DNA from: CAYPHY01 sp964410625
GTDB lineage: Bacteria > Chloroflexota > Anaerolineae > Promineifilales > Promineifilaceae
Reading direction: 5' to 3'
DNA length: 64,000 nucleotides
Assembly (NCBI GenBank): GCA_964410625.1
Contig: CAYPHY010000002.1
Coordinates: forward strand, 1-64,000
The notes below the pieces were generated by a model. It worked only from the letters and a program-made list of their open reading frames with translations. It had not been told where the DNA came from and did not search any database. This document shows, piece after piece, positions 34,332 through 42,204 of the stretch. A program made the position numbers and the translations under genes. Position 1 is the first letter of the stretch; each line of letters begins with the position of its first letter.

Positions 34332-34360
34332 AGCATAGCTTATCTCGTTCAGATTGTCAA
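34332..34360 (-). promoter_or_regulatory. sigma-70-type promoter of the FKBP gene
   Basis: Reverse-strand TTGACA (34355-34360), a 17-base spacer and TATGCT (34332-34337). The predicted start near 34325 gives a leader of about 125 bases that includes the hairpin at 34258-34290. Confidence 0.75.
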
Positions 34361-34675
34361 TCACCTATCACACAAAATAAATGTTACAGAGAATGGCACG
34401 GCCGCACCCCAGCCAGATTATACTGGTAATACAAACATCTTGAGCGCAAGGCAGGTCCAGTAACTCTCAGCAAACTCGATCAAAGAAGGTATAGATATAA
34501 TTACTCATTCAGAGTATAATTGACCATATGGCGGTAGGTTTTCACGCTTTCTACATGGATACGATTCACCGGTGACTCTACAATGCTTCTAATCACACAA
34601 CCATCAGGAAGTATTTCTGACTACATTGACGTTAAATCCCAGGTTGTGGGATATGAAGTTACGATAGGGGAGCTA

Positions 34676-36331
34676 ATGGATCTTCGCCAATACCTATTCA
34701 TGCTACGGCGCTGGGCAGCCCCCGTGCTGTTAAGTGCCATCCTCGCTGCTACGGCCTCTTTCTTTTGGTTCCGTGCCCAGCCGCCGGTCTATCGAGCTAC
34801 CGCAACGCTCCTGGTCAACCAGGGTGACGGCGCGGCCGTCAACAATGAGTATAGCTCATTGCTCAGCAGCGAACGCCTGGCCCTGTCCTATGTCGAGCGA
34901 TTGACTAATCGCGATGTCCTCGAAACCGCAATCGCCAACCTTGATCTGGATATTACCCCCGCGGCTTTGGAACGAGCGATTGAAGTGCGTCTGATCCGCC
35001 AGACGCAACTGCTGACGCTCAGCGTCGAACATACCAACCCGGAAACGGCCAGCGCCCTGGCGAATGAAATCCCCGCTGTCTTTGCAGCCCGCAATCTGAA
35101 CCAACAGATCGAACGGTATGCGGATGTGAAGGAAAGTTTGGCGGCCGAACTGGGCGAAATAGAAGCCGAGCTATCGCTGGCCGAGTCGGCGCTGGAACGG
35201 GAAACCAGCCGCCGTTCACCGGATCAGGTCGCCATCAACCAGGCCAACGCCAATTTATTGCGCCTGCGTGATACTTACTCCCGGCTACAACAAAGTTATG
35301 AAGATATTCGCATTGCCGAAACGCGCAATCATAGCAATGTCATCGTAGATGAGCGGGCGCAAGCCCCCCTTTCGCCGGTACGGCCGCAAGTCCTGCAAAA
35401 CACAATCATCGCTTTTCTAGCAACTGCCCTGGCGGCCGTCGGTATCCTCTTTATCGTCGAACGGCTGGACGACACGATTAAGAATGTGGATGAAGTGAAG
35501 CAAGCCACCGGCCTGAGCATGTTGGGGACGATTGAACAACTGAAGATACAGAACCCAAGCGAAGGGCTGGTGGTGGCCAACGAGCCACGCTCACCAGCGG
35601 CCGAAGCCTACCGGCAGATTCGTACCAACATCCAGTTTGTGGCCGTCGGCCGCCAATGCCAGACGATGCTCGTCACCAGCGCGAACGCGGGAGATGGTAA
35701 GACCACCGTTACCGCCAACCTGGCAACGACGCTAGCGCAATCCGGCAAACGAGTGATTGTTGTGGATGCCGACCTGCGCCGGCCGACCCTGGCTGAATAT
35801 TTCGGCGGTAGTGACGCACGCGGTCTGAGCAATTTGATCATTCGCGGCCGTGAGGACTTGTCGTTTATCCAGCCTACCCCCATCCCTAATTTGCGGATCA
35901 TCACTGCCGGACGGCTGCCGCCCAACCCGGCCGAGTTGCTTGGTTCGGAGCGAATGCAAGAGATCATCGCCTGGCTGCGTGAACAGGCTGACTACGTAGT
36001 GATTGACAGCCCGCCTGTACTGGCCGTCACCGACGCGGCCGTCCTCTCGCAAATTGTGGACACGACCCTGTTTGTCGTCAGCGTCGGCGAAACCCGCGCC
36101 TCAGCGATTAAAGACGCGGTGCAACGCCTTCGCGCCATTGACAGCCATATCGCCGGGACCATTCTCAACAAGTTTAATCCGCAAAGTAGCAGCGGCTACT
36201 ACTATTACTACCGCTACTACCGTGAAACCGCCGGGGAAAGCGTCCCTCTATGGCGCGACCGCCTGTCCAATCTGGCAACTCAGATCACAGCCTTGCCAGA
36301 TCGTCTCGGAATAATCTCGCGCGAGGAGTAG
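34676..36331 (+). CDS. polysaccharide co-polymerase/tyrosine autokinase (Wzc/CpsCD-like)
   Basis: A 551-residue BY-kinase that controls chain length and export of surface polysaccharide. Wzz domain: first helix about residues 16-35, a coiled-coil periplasm-side region (residues about 140-220), and a second helix near 240-262. Cytoplasmic kinase: Walker A SANAGDGKTT with Lys342, Walker A' VIVVDADLRRP, Walker B YVVIDSPPVL, and the C-terminal tyrosine cluster YYYYYRYY (508-515). AGGGGAG precedes ATG 34676; the open frame from 34583 lacks support. Adaptor and kinase are fused in one chain. It opens the polysaccharide locus. Confidence 0.93.
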   Translation: MDLRQYLFMLRRWAAPVLLSAILAATASFFWFRAQPPVYRATATLLVNQGDGAAVNNEYSSLLSSERLALSYVERLTNRDVLETAIANLDLDITPAALERAIEVRLIRQTQLLTLSVEHTNPETASALANEIPAVFAARNLNQQIERYADVKESLAAELGEIEAELSLAESALERETSRRSPDQVAINQANANLLRLRDTYSRLQQSYEDIRIAETRNHSNVIVDERAQAPLSPVRPQVLQNTIIAFLATALAAVGILFIVERLDDTIKNVDEVKQATGLSMLGTIEQLKIQNPSEGLVVANEPRSPAAEAYRQIRTNIQFVAVGRQCQTMLVTSANAGDGKTTVTANLATTLAQSGKRVIVVDADLRRPTLAEYFGGSDARGLSNLIIRGREDLSFIQPTPIPNLRIITAGRLPPNPAELLGSERMQEIIAWLREQADYVVIDSPPVLAVTDAAVLSQIVDTTLFVVSVGETRASAIKDAVQRLRAIDSHIAGTILNKFNPQSSSGYYYYYRYYRETAGESVPLWRDRLSNLATQITALPDRLGIISREE

Positions 36332-36742
36332 AAACCCTCGGCGATTTTAGGAAGGCCTCTGCAGCTTGCTTGCAGAGGCCACAAAAATTTAGCACGCCGG
36401 AGCCTTACGCTTTGCGCCTGCCCGAATCCTGATTCTGGTCTGATCGTCAGGGTCGGTGTCCAGACCAAGGCAGCACATGACCAAACCAAAACTTACTGAG
36501 TAACTCCAGCATCATTGGAGGTCATCCGTAAGCGGGATGGTGGGAACCAAACTGGGGAGCAGTCTGGTTGTCTGTGCGGGCTTAAGTTCTCATGGGTGCG
36601 ACAGTTAAATAATTCTCATTGCAACGGCCGCGAAGTGGTTCGAAGCTGTTCTTCTGCTCGACTGTGCAGAGAGGTGTGCTTTTGCTTGCCTGCTCACGAG
36701 TAGAACGAGAGTTATTTGCCATAGCCTATTGAAGAGGGGAGG
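36332..36742. other. unassigned 410-base interval with several hairpins
   Basis: No gene was called. A 10-bp hairpin (36354-36363 with 36371-36380) follows the kinase and may be a weak terminator. Further possible stems are TGGTCTG/CAGACCA (36436-36442/36461-36467), TCATCC/GGATG around 36525, and AACCAAACT with AGTCTGGTT (36545-36553/36561-36569, one mismatch). The wording matches none of the repeat families in the window. It could be a structured leader or the relic of an element. Confidence 0.4.
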
Positions 36743-37534
36743 GTGGAGCTTCCTCTGGAATGGGCGATTAAACGAGAAGTTTGCAACGACACCGTATGTC
36801 GGAATGGTGGAACCTGCCAGGTGAAAGTGAAGACCACAACTAGCGCAACAGAACAACTCAACAGCCTACAAAGCCGTTTTGTCGCCGCAACAACGGCCGA
36901 GGAAAAGCAAAGAGCAGCGGCCGAATTAACCGCCCTTGCCCCACAATTGTCGCTGCCAGCCTCGCTCGCCCATGTCCACTTGGACGACGGCCGTGAACTG
37001 GGCATCTATCCATTGTCCCTGCCGCTGATGATCAAACTGCTCTTTCGCCAGCGGCCACCCACATTGACCGATTTAGCGACAACGGGCGTGGTTCCGGGTT
37101 GGACAGAGCGTGAGATGTATCTCCAGACCTCTATTGTCGCCGGAAATGGCGCAACGTTTGATGTCTCCAACCAGTTTGAGCACAGCCTGGTCTTGCTAGA
37201 CGAACAAGAAGCGATTGCCGGATTCCTGATTATTTATCTAGGCGAGGAGGATTCTTACGGCCGTGTGATGGTCATCCATCCTAACTACCGCCAGAAGAAC
37301 CTGGCAACGTTGTTGTTCTATGCCCAGGCTACGTATGCAGAACGACAGGGACGGCCGCTGATCACCGCCAGAGTGCGCGTCGAAAACAAAGCGATCCAAC
37401 GCTTTCTGCTGCGCATCGGCTTTGAACTATCGGCGGCCGATGAACGGGGGTATCGCTTTGTCAGGGCGACGACGGCCGATGTGAAAGCGTTGTCCTATGC
37501 CCATCTGGGGAATATGGTCATCCATGGCCTTTAA
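36743..37534 (+). CDS. GNAT family N-acetyltransferase
   Basis: A protein of up to 263 residues with a C-terminal GNAT domain (VLLDEQEAIAGFLIIYLGEEDSYGRVMVIHPNYRQKNLATLLFYAQATYAERQGRPLITARVRVENKAIQRFLLRIGF). The N-terminal part is of unknown fold. The start is unsure: GTG 36743 follows GAGGGGAGG, while in-frame GTGs at 36821 and 36827 would remove a Cys-containing segment that looks less like the rest of the protein. Its place between the kinase and the TPR gene suggests, but does not prove, a role in surface polymer modification. Confidence 0.75.
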   Translation: MELPLEWAIKREVCNDTVCRNGGTCQVKVKTTTSATEQLNSLQSRFVAATTAEEKQRAAAELTALAPQLSLPASLAHVHLDDGRELGIYPLSLPLMIKLLFRQRPPTLTDLATTGVVPGWTEREMYLQTSIVAGNGATFDVSNQFEHSLVLLDEQEAIAGFLIIYLGEEDSYGRVMVIHPNYRQKNLATLLFYAQATYAERQGRPLITARVRVENKAIQRFLLRIGFELSAADERGYRFVRATTADVKALSYAHLGNMVIHGL

Positions 37535-37538
37535 TAAG

Positions 37539-37675
37539 CTCACGCAAAGGCGCAAAGGACACAAAGTTATATTTGTTATTGGTATATTGGTGTATTGGTC
37601 TATTGGATTCACGACGTCAATAGACCAATACACCAATATACCAATTTCGTAGCGTACTTTGCGCCTTTGCGTGAG
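37539..37675. repeat. nested inverted repeats: family C inside family E
   Basis: The outer arms are CTCACGCAAAGGCGCAAAGG (from 37539) and CCTTTGCGTGAG-type sequence (37656-37675). Inside them sit perfect 28-base arms of family C (37578-37605 and 37618-37645) around a 12-base spacer. One repeat family thus lies inside the loop of another, as expected if C inserted into E. Confidence 0.9.
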
Positions 37676-37688
37676 GTCTTTAACGATT

Positions 37689-38951
37689 GTGGACAGGAAG
37701 CGGAACAGCGATTTGAGTGTTAACTCCAGGTTGGTTTGGATGTTGCTATTGCTGGCGGCAATCGGCTTGCCGCGCCTCGGCCGCGTGTTGCCCACCAACC
37801 AGGCGCTCGTCACCCATTTGCAAGCTGAAACCGCTGACATCCTCAATGTCCAATGTGACAACGCCGCCGACCGCCTACCGATTACAGATAACCGGTTGCC
37901 GGCCGAACGCTCGGCCGCCCTGCTGTCCGCGCTCGACGGCCGTTGCAACCAGGCGTTTCGCCAGTGGCAAACCTATCTCCACGACAAGCCCGCCGCTCCC
38001 TTCGCCTGGCTGATTATCGGCCAGATACAACAACGATGGAGCAACCAACTGGCAGCGACCACTGCGTTCCAACTGGCGGAGGCCGCGCCGCTGTTTGCCA
38101 CGCGAGCGCAACAGACCAGCGACCCGCAAACGGCCGCGCAGTGGATGGGTCTCGCCGCCCTGGTCAGCCCCGATGTCGGCTATACGCTCGCCCTGGCCCG
38201 CTTCCATCTGGCCGCCGGTGACAGCGGACAGGCGCGGACGGTGCTTGAGCAACGATCAGCGCAAACAGCAGCGCAATCCGTTGACGGGCTGCAACTAGCG
38301 GCCGCACTTGCCGAAGTAGAGGGAGATTGGTCGGTGGCCGTCGCCCTTTACCAGCAACTGCTGGCCCAACAACCGGCCGACTATGCCCTGCTGCAACGAG
38401 CCAAGAGCGCGGCCGAGCAAGCGGCCGACTATGACGAAGCCATTGCCGTCACCGGGCAACTGATTGAACTGCGCTATGGTGATGTGGGCTGGTGGATGTT
38501 GGAAGCGGCGCGGCTGGAGACCCGGCGCGGCAACTATGAAGCGGCCGAAGCGTGGATCGATCAAGGTGAGTCCCTTTATCTGGGCGATCCCTGGATCATC
38601 CCCTTCTATCGCGCCCAAAATGCTTGCGCGGACGGTAATCTGGAAGCGGCCGTCACCCACTTCGACCAGGCCAGAGCGGCGCAACCGGACAACTGGCAAA
38701 TACCGGCCAATGAAGCGTTGTGCCTTCGTCATCTGACCGACGACCTCGATCGCGCCCTACCCTTGCTGCAAGCAGCGGCCGATTTAGGGAACGGCCGTCC
38801 CGAAACACGCCAAATCCAGCTAACCCTGGCAGAATGGTACCTGGAAGCTGGCGATCCGGCCGCTGCCCAGGCACAGTATGAGCGCATCCTGCAACAATTT
38901 CCCAACGACACGGCCGCGAGAGAAGCGTTATCTGGGCTAAACGAGCAGTAG
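37689..38951 (+). CDS. membrane-anchored TPR-repeat protein
   Basis: A protein of about 420 residues. A hydrophobic helix close to the N-terminus (LVWMLLLLAAIGLP) anchors it, and tandem TPR units follow from about residue 90 (FAWLIIGQIQQRWSNQLAATTAFQLAEAA, GYTLALARFHLAAGDSGQARTVLEQ, DYALLQRAKSAAEQAADYDEAIAVTGQLIEL, LTLAEWYLEAGDPAAAQAQYERILQQFPND). TPR proteins bind partners; here it may act in polysaccharide assembly. The start at GTG 37689 is just downstream of the repeat; an ATG at 37740 would remove part of the anchor. Confidence 0.8.
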   Translation: MDRKRNSDLSVNSRLVWMLLLLAAIGLPRLGRVLPTNQALVTHLQAETADILNVQCDNAADRLPITDNRLPAERSAALLSALDGRCNQAFRQWQTYLHDKPAAPFAWLIIGQIQQRWSNQLAATTAFQLAEAAPLFATRAQQTSDPQTAAQWMGLAALVSPDVGYTLALARFHLAAGDSGQARTVLEQRSAQTAAQSVDGLQLAAALAEVEGDWSVAVALYQQLLAQQPADYALLQRAKSAAEQAADYDEAIAVTGQLIELRYGDVGWWMLEAARLETRRGNYEAAEAWIDQGESLYLGDPWIIPFYRAQNACADGNLEAAVTHFDQARAAQPDNWQIPANEALCLRHLTDDLDRALPLLQAAADLGNGRPETRQIQLTLAEWYLEAGDPAAAQAQYERILQQFPNDTAAREALSGLNEQ

Positions 38952-38952
38952 G

Positions 38953-39105
38953 GGGAGTGGTATATTGGTATATTGGTGTATTGGTATATTTGTCCTCCTG
39001 TAGCACAAGCACTACATGAGTAGCTCAATACACCAATACACTAGTAGACCAATATACCAATAAACCAACAACCTCCAATCTCTCAGTCTCCCAATCTCAT
39101 CTTCT
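38953..39105. repeat. inverted repeat family C followed by half a family B
   Basis: GGTATATTGGTATATTGGTG phrases are answered by CAATACACCAATACACTAG and ACCAATATACCAATAAACC. These are followed by one arm of family B (CCTCCAATCTCTCAGTCTCC). It fills the space before the first synthase gene. Confidence 0.85.
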
Positions 39106-39121
39106 AAAACAGGAGTTTTTT

Positions 39122-40120
39122 GTGACCCAACACACCTTTGTTATTGCCGAGATGGCCTGTTCGCATGAGGGCGACGGCCGTCTGGCACGCACCATTATTG
39201 ATGGCGCAGGACAGGCCGGAGCGGACGCGATCCAGTACCAGATGTGGAAGTTAGCTGAGCATGTCGTCCCCCACCACCCCGCCTATCCGCGCCTACAGGC
39301 GATTGAATTATCGGCCGATACCTGGCGCGAACTGGCCGCCTATGCGCGAGAACGCTATCCGGCAATGGAGATCATCGCCTGTGTTTATGAACGCAGCAGC
39401 GTAGACCTGGGCGAGGACATCGGCGTGGCCGCTTATAAATTACATTCGGCCGATCTCTCCAATCCCTATCTCGTCAACTACGTGGCCGCCACCGGCAAAC
39501 GTATTGATCTCAGTGTCGGCGCTTCCACGCTAGATGAAATCCAGGCGGCCGTTGAGTGCATCCGCCAAAGCTCATCCGCCCCCATCTGGCTGATGGTCGG
39601 CTACCAAAACTTTCCCACCCGCACCGACGATGTGCATCTACGTTTTATCAAGAAGCTGGGTGAACTATTCGACCTGCCGATTGGCTATCAAGACCACACC
39701 GACGCCGACGATGAGGCAGCCTTCTGGCTCCCGGCAGCGGCGATGGGCATGGGCATCACTGTACTGGAAAAGCACATTACCCACGACCGTTCGCTGAAGG
39801 GCATTGACCACGAGGCCGCGCTCAACCCGGATGAGTTCGCCCGCTTTGTGCGGATGGTGCGCGTGTTGGATGGGGCCAAGGGACAGGCCACCCCGCGTCC
39901 CTTCTCCGCCGATGAACAGAAGTATCGCCGCAACGCCAAGAAAAGCCTGGTGGCAGCGCGGCCGTTGACCGCCGGAAAGCGATTGGCGGCCGATGACCTT
40001 TACCCAATGATCGCCGAAGCCCCCGGCGTGCCACCCGATCAGGTTGAGCGATTGCTCGGCCGCACAATTACCCGTGACATTCCCGCCTATCACCTGGTGC
40101 GGGAGGAGGAGCTTTCGTGA
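39122..40120 (+). CDS. NeuB/SpsE-family sialic-acid-like synthase (first copy)
   Basis: Condenses phosphoenolpyruvate with an N-acyl amino-hexose to make a nine-carbon nonulosonic acid, or a related C9 sugar. The 332 residues comprise a TIM barrel (VIAEMACSHEGDGRLARTIIDGAGQAGADAIQYQMWK; PIGYQDHTDADDEAAF; VLEKHITHDRSLKGIDHEAALNPDEF) and a C-terminal SAF/antifreeze-like domain (KKSLVAARPLTAGKRLAADDL). The start is GTG 39122 after AGGAG. The stop overlaps the next start (GTGA), so it is translationally coupled to the SpsF-like gene, as in spsE-spsF pairs. Confidence 0.9.
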   Translation: MTQHTFVIAEMACSHEGDGRLARTIIDGAGQAGADAIQYQMWKLAEHVVPHHPAYPRLQAIELSADTWRELAAYARERYPAMEIIACVYERSSVDLGEDIGVAAYKLHSADLSNPYLVNYVAATGKRIDLSVGASTLDEIQAAVECIRQSSSAPIWLMVGYQNFPTRTDDVHLRFIKKLGELFDLPIGYQDHTDADDEAAFWLPAAAMGMGITVLEKHITHDRSLKGIDHEAALNPDEFARFVRMVRVLDGAKGQATPRPFSADEQKYRRNAKKSLVAARPLTAGKRLAADDLYPMIAEAPGVPPDQVERLLGRTITRDIPAYHLVREEELS

Positions 40121-40890
40121 AAAAAGTTATTGTAGTCACCGCGCGGCTTAAATCCGCCCGCTTACCGCTGAAAGTGATCAAGCCGTTGATGGGACGGCCG
40201 ATGATCAGCCACATGCTCGACCGCCTGAAGCTAATTGATGGCGTGCAGCATATCGTCATCTGCACCTCTTATGTGACCCAGGATGATCCCCTGGAAGAAA
40301 TCGCCCGCCAGGAAGGGGTTGAATGTCATCGCGGCCATCCCGATGATGTGTTGCAACGCCTTTGCGACGGAGCCGGGCGGTTTGGGGCGGATGTGGTTAT
40401 CCACACCGCGGCCGATAGCCCTTTGGTCGAACCCTGCTATGTGGAAAGCATGGTCGAGCATCATCTAGCCAGCGGCAATGACCTGACGATCACCACCGGC
40501 TTACCCATCGGCACCTATGCCTATGCTTCGCGCTATCCGGCGTTAGCCCTGGCTTGCGAGATCAAGGACACCACCGACACCGAATTTTGGGGTGGCTATT
40601 TTGTGGAGACGGGACTGTTTCAGGTCGGCCGCTTCGAGGTCAACGATCCGGCCGTTAGTCGCCCTGACCTGCGTCTAACGGTGGACACACCCGAAGACTT
40701 TGAACTAATGGCCCACATCTTCGAGGCGCTCTACCGTGAGGGCGAAATCTTCTCGCTGGCCGACGTCGTCCGCTTCTGCGACGCCAACCCGCAATTGATC
40801 GGTATGAATTCAAAGGTGGAACAGAGCGTGCCACGGCCGATTAAGCTTAAGGAAGGTGTCAAGCTGTCATTTGCTACGGCGACGGATTGA
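40117..40890 (+). CDS. SpsF-like cytidylyltransferase
   Basis: A 257-residue nucleotidyltransferase of the SpsF/CMP-KDO-synthetase-like group, expected to activate a nonulosonic acid as its CMP derivative. Visible motifs: VVTARLKSARLPLKVIKPLMGRPMISHMLDRL (nucleotide-binding loop), HTAADSPLVEP (metal-binding Asp) and LRLTVDTPEDFELM. It starts with GTG inside the synthase stop. Its own TGA stop falls in the loop of a small palindromic repeat. No canonical NeuA is present in the window, so this is the best candidate for the CMP step. Confidence 0.85.
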   Translation: MKKVIVVTARLKSARLPLKVIKPLMGRPMISHMLDRLKLIDGVQHIVICTSYVTQDDPLEEIARQEGVECHRGHPDDVLQRLCDGAGRFGADVVIHTAADSPLVEPCYVESMVEHHLASGNDLTITTGLPIGTYAYASRYPALALACEIKDTTDTEFWGGYFVETGLFQVGRFEVNDPAVSRPDLRLTVDTPEDFELMAHIFEALYREGEIFSLADVVRFCDANPQLIGMNSKVEQSVPRPIKLKEGVKLSFATATD

Positions 40891-40929
40891 AATCCGCTGC
40901 TGGTATAGCAAGCTACGTTTAAACGCACT
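40883..40929. repeat. GA-loop palindrome repeat (family K), copy 1
   Basis: CGGATT-GA-AATCCG (40883-40896) is followed by a second small palindrome, ACGTTTAAACG. The 47 bases match 49569-49615 at about 40 positions. The TGA stop of the cytidylyltransferase uses T of the left arm and the GA loop. Confidence 0.8.
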
Positions 40930-41023
40930 CCCGAACACCACACTTCTCAACGCTTATGTTAACCCGTTTTCACGGGTTTCCTATACCAGCAAGCGGTTTC
41001 ACAACCGTCTTGGCCAGAAGTTT

Positions 41024-42085
41024 ATGAACATCCAACCCATTTCCATCGGCTCCCGCCGCATTGGGCCAGGTGAGCCGGTTTTCATCATCGCCGAAGCGGG
41101 CGTGAACCACAATGGCGATCTGGCATTGGCGCGGCAACTGATTGATGTCGCCGCCGAGGCCGGGGCCGATGCCGTCAAATTCCAAAGCTTCAAGCTCGAT
41201 GAAACGATGAGCGAGGAGCCGGACGACGAGGACAAGGACAAGCTGGCACTGGAAGGGGAATTGCGGGAATCGGTGACGGATTACTTACGCAAGTTGGAAT
41301 TGACGGCCGCCGCCCACCAACAACTCCAAACTTATTGCCGTGAACGAGGGATCCTCTTCCTCTCCACCCCCTTCGACATGGGCAGCGTTGACCTGCTCGA
41401 TAGCCTCGATGTGCCACTGTTCAAGATCGGTTCCGGCGAGATCACCAACTGGCCTTTGCTCGCGAACATTGCCCGGCGTGGCAAGCCAATCCTTCTCTCC
41501 ACCGGCACAGCCTACCTACAGGAAGTGATGGAGGCGGTGCAGGTCATTCAAGAGACCGGGAACGAGGAAATCGTCGTCTTACATTGTGTCAGCAACTATC
41601 CGGCGAACCCGGCCGACGCCAATCTGCGGGCAATGGGGACGATGGCCGCCGCGCTCCAGCTACCGGTAGGCTACTCTGACCACACGCCGGGGATTGAGGT
41701 GGCATTAGCGGCCGTCGCCCTCGGCGCGTGTGTAATCGAGAAACATTTCACACTCGACCGCAATCTGCCCGGCCCTGACCATCGCGCCTCGCTGGAACCG
41801 GATGAACTGCGCTCGCTTGTTGCCGGGATTCGTACCGTCGAAGCGGCACTGGGGGACGGCCGCAAAGTCCCTGTCCCTTCGGAAGCGTTGAATAGCAAGC
41901 TCGGCCGTCGTAGTCTCGTTGCCGCCTGCCCCATTCCCGCCGGAACCACGCTGACGGAAGCGATGATCAGCAGCAAACGCCCGGCCACCGGCTTGCCGCC
42001 CACGATGATCGCCCACTTCCTCGGCCGTCGCCTCCGCCGCGATGTGGCAGCCAATGAGCAGTTGGCGTTCGAGATGCTCGCCTGA
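41024..42085 (+). CDS. neuB: N-acetylneuraminate/legionaminate synthase (second NeuB copy)
   Basis: A 353-residue PEP-dependent synthase. The TIM barrel shows VFIIAEAGVNHNGDLALARQLIDVAAEAGADAVKFQSFK, LFKIGSGEITNWPLL, LSTGTAYLQEV, HCVSNYPANPADANLRAM, VGYSDHTPGIEVALAAVALGACVIEKHFTLDRNLPGPDHRASLEPDEL, and a C-terminal SAF domain (SLVAACPIPAGTTLTEAMI). It is closer to LegI/NeuB than the first synthase is. The start at 41024 (MNIQPISIG) is chosen because the upstream open frame crosses a repeat. The 2-epimerase that provides its substrate follows. Confidence 0.93.
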   Translation: MNIQPISIGSRRIGPGEPVFIIAEAGVNHNGDLALARQLIDVAAEAGADAVKFQSFKLDETMSEEPDDEDKDKLALEGELRESVTDYLRKLELTAAAHQQLQTYCRERGILFLSTPFDMGSVDLLDSLDVPLFKIGSGEITNWPLLANIARRGKPILLSTGTAYLQEVMEAVQVIQETGNEEIVVLHCVSNYPANPADANLRAMGTMAAALQLPVGYSDHTPGIEVALAAVALGACVIEKHFTLDRNLPGPDHRASLEPDELRSLVAGIRTVEAALGDGRKVPVPSEALNSKLGRRSLVAACPIPAGTTLTEAMISSKRPATGLPPTMIAHFLGRRLRRDVAANEQLAFEMLA

Positions 42086-42087
42086 AA

Positions 42088-42200
42088 ACGGTTACGCAGA
42101 TGCCGCGGATGAAACGCTGATGACGCAGATAACTCACCACTCTCCACTCATCACTCGCCACTTGCTACCTGCTACTTGCTACCTGTCACTTGCCACACAT
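42088..42200. repeat. family D phrase followed by CACTTGC-type stutter (family G)
   Basis: GGTTACGCAGATGCCGCGGATG and GAAACGCTGATGACGCAGAT are followed by ACTCACCACTCTCCACTC and CACTTGCTACCTGCTACTTG-type phrases up to the next start codon. Only one arm of each is present. Confidence 0.75.
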
Positions 42201-42204
42201 AACC

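Larger units (their letters stand above)
34201..34675. other. divergent regulatory interval, FKBP and tyrosine kinase genes
   Basis: The left half belongs to the FKBP leader, with the promoter and hairpin described separately. The right half carries two TATAAT hexamers on the + strand (34496-34501 and 34515-34520); the -35 regions are weak, so these are only candidate promoters for the polysaccharide locus. The stretch is AT-rich compared with its neighbours. Confidence 0.5.

Noticed and set aside
36515..36703. 62-aa cysteine-containing open frame before the GNAT gene
   Set aside because: No match to a known small protein and no ribosome site; kept only as part of the unassigned interval.
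37578..37645. Perfect palindrome read as a rho-independent terminator
   Set aside because: The arms are AT-rich, 28 bp long, and not followed by a T-run; it matches the dispersed family C instead.
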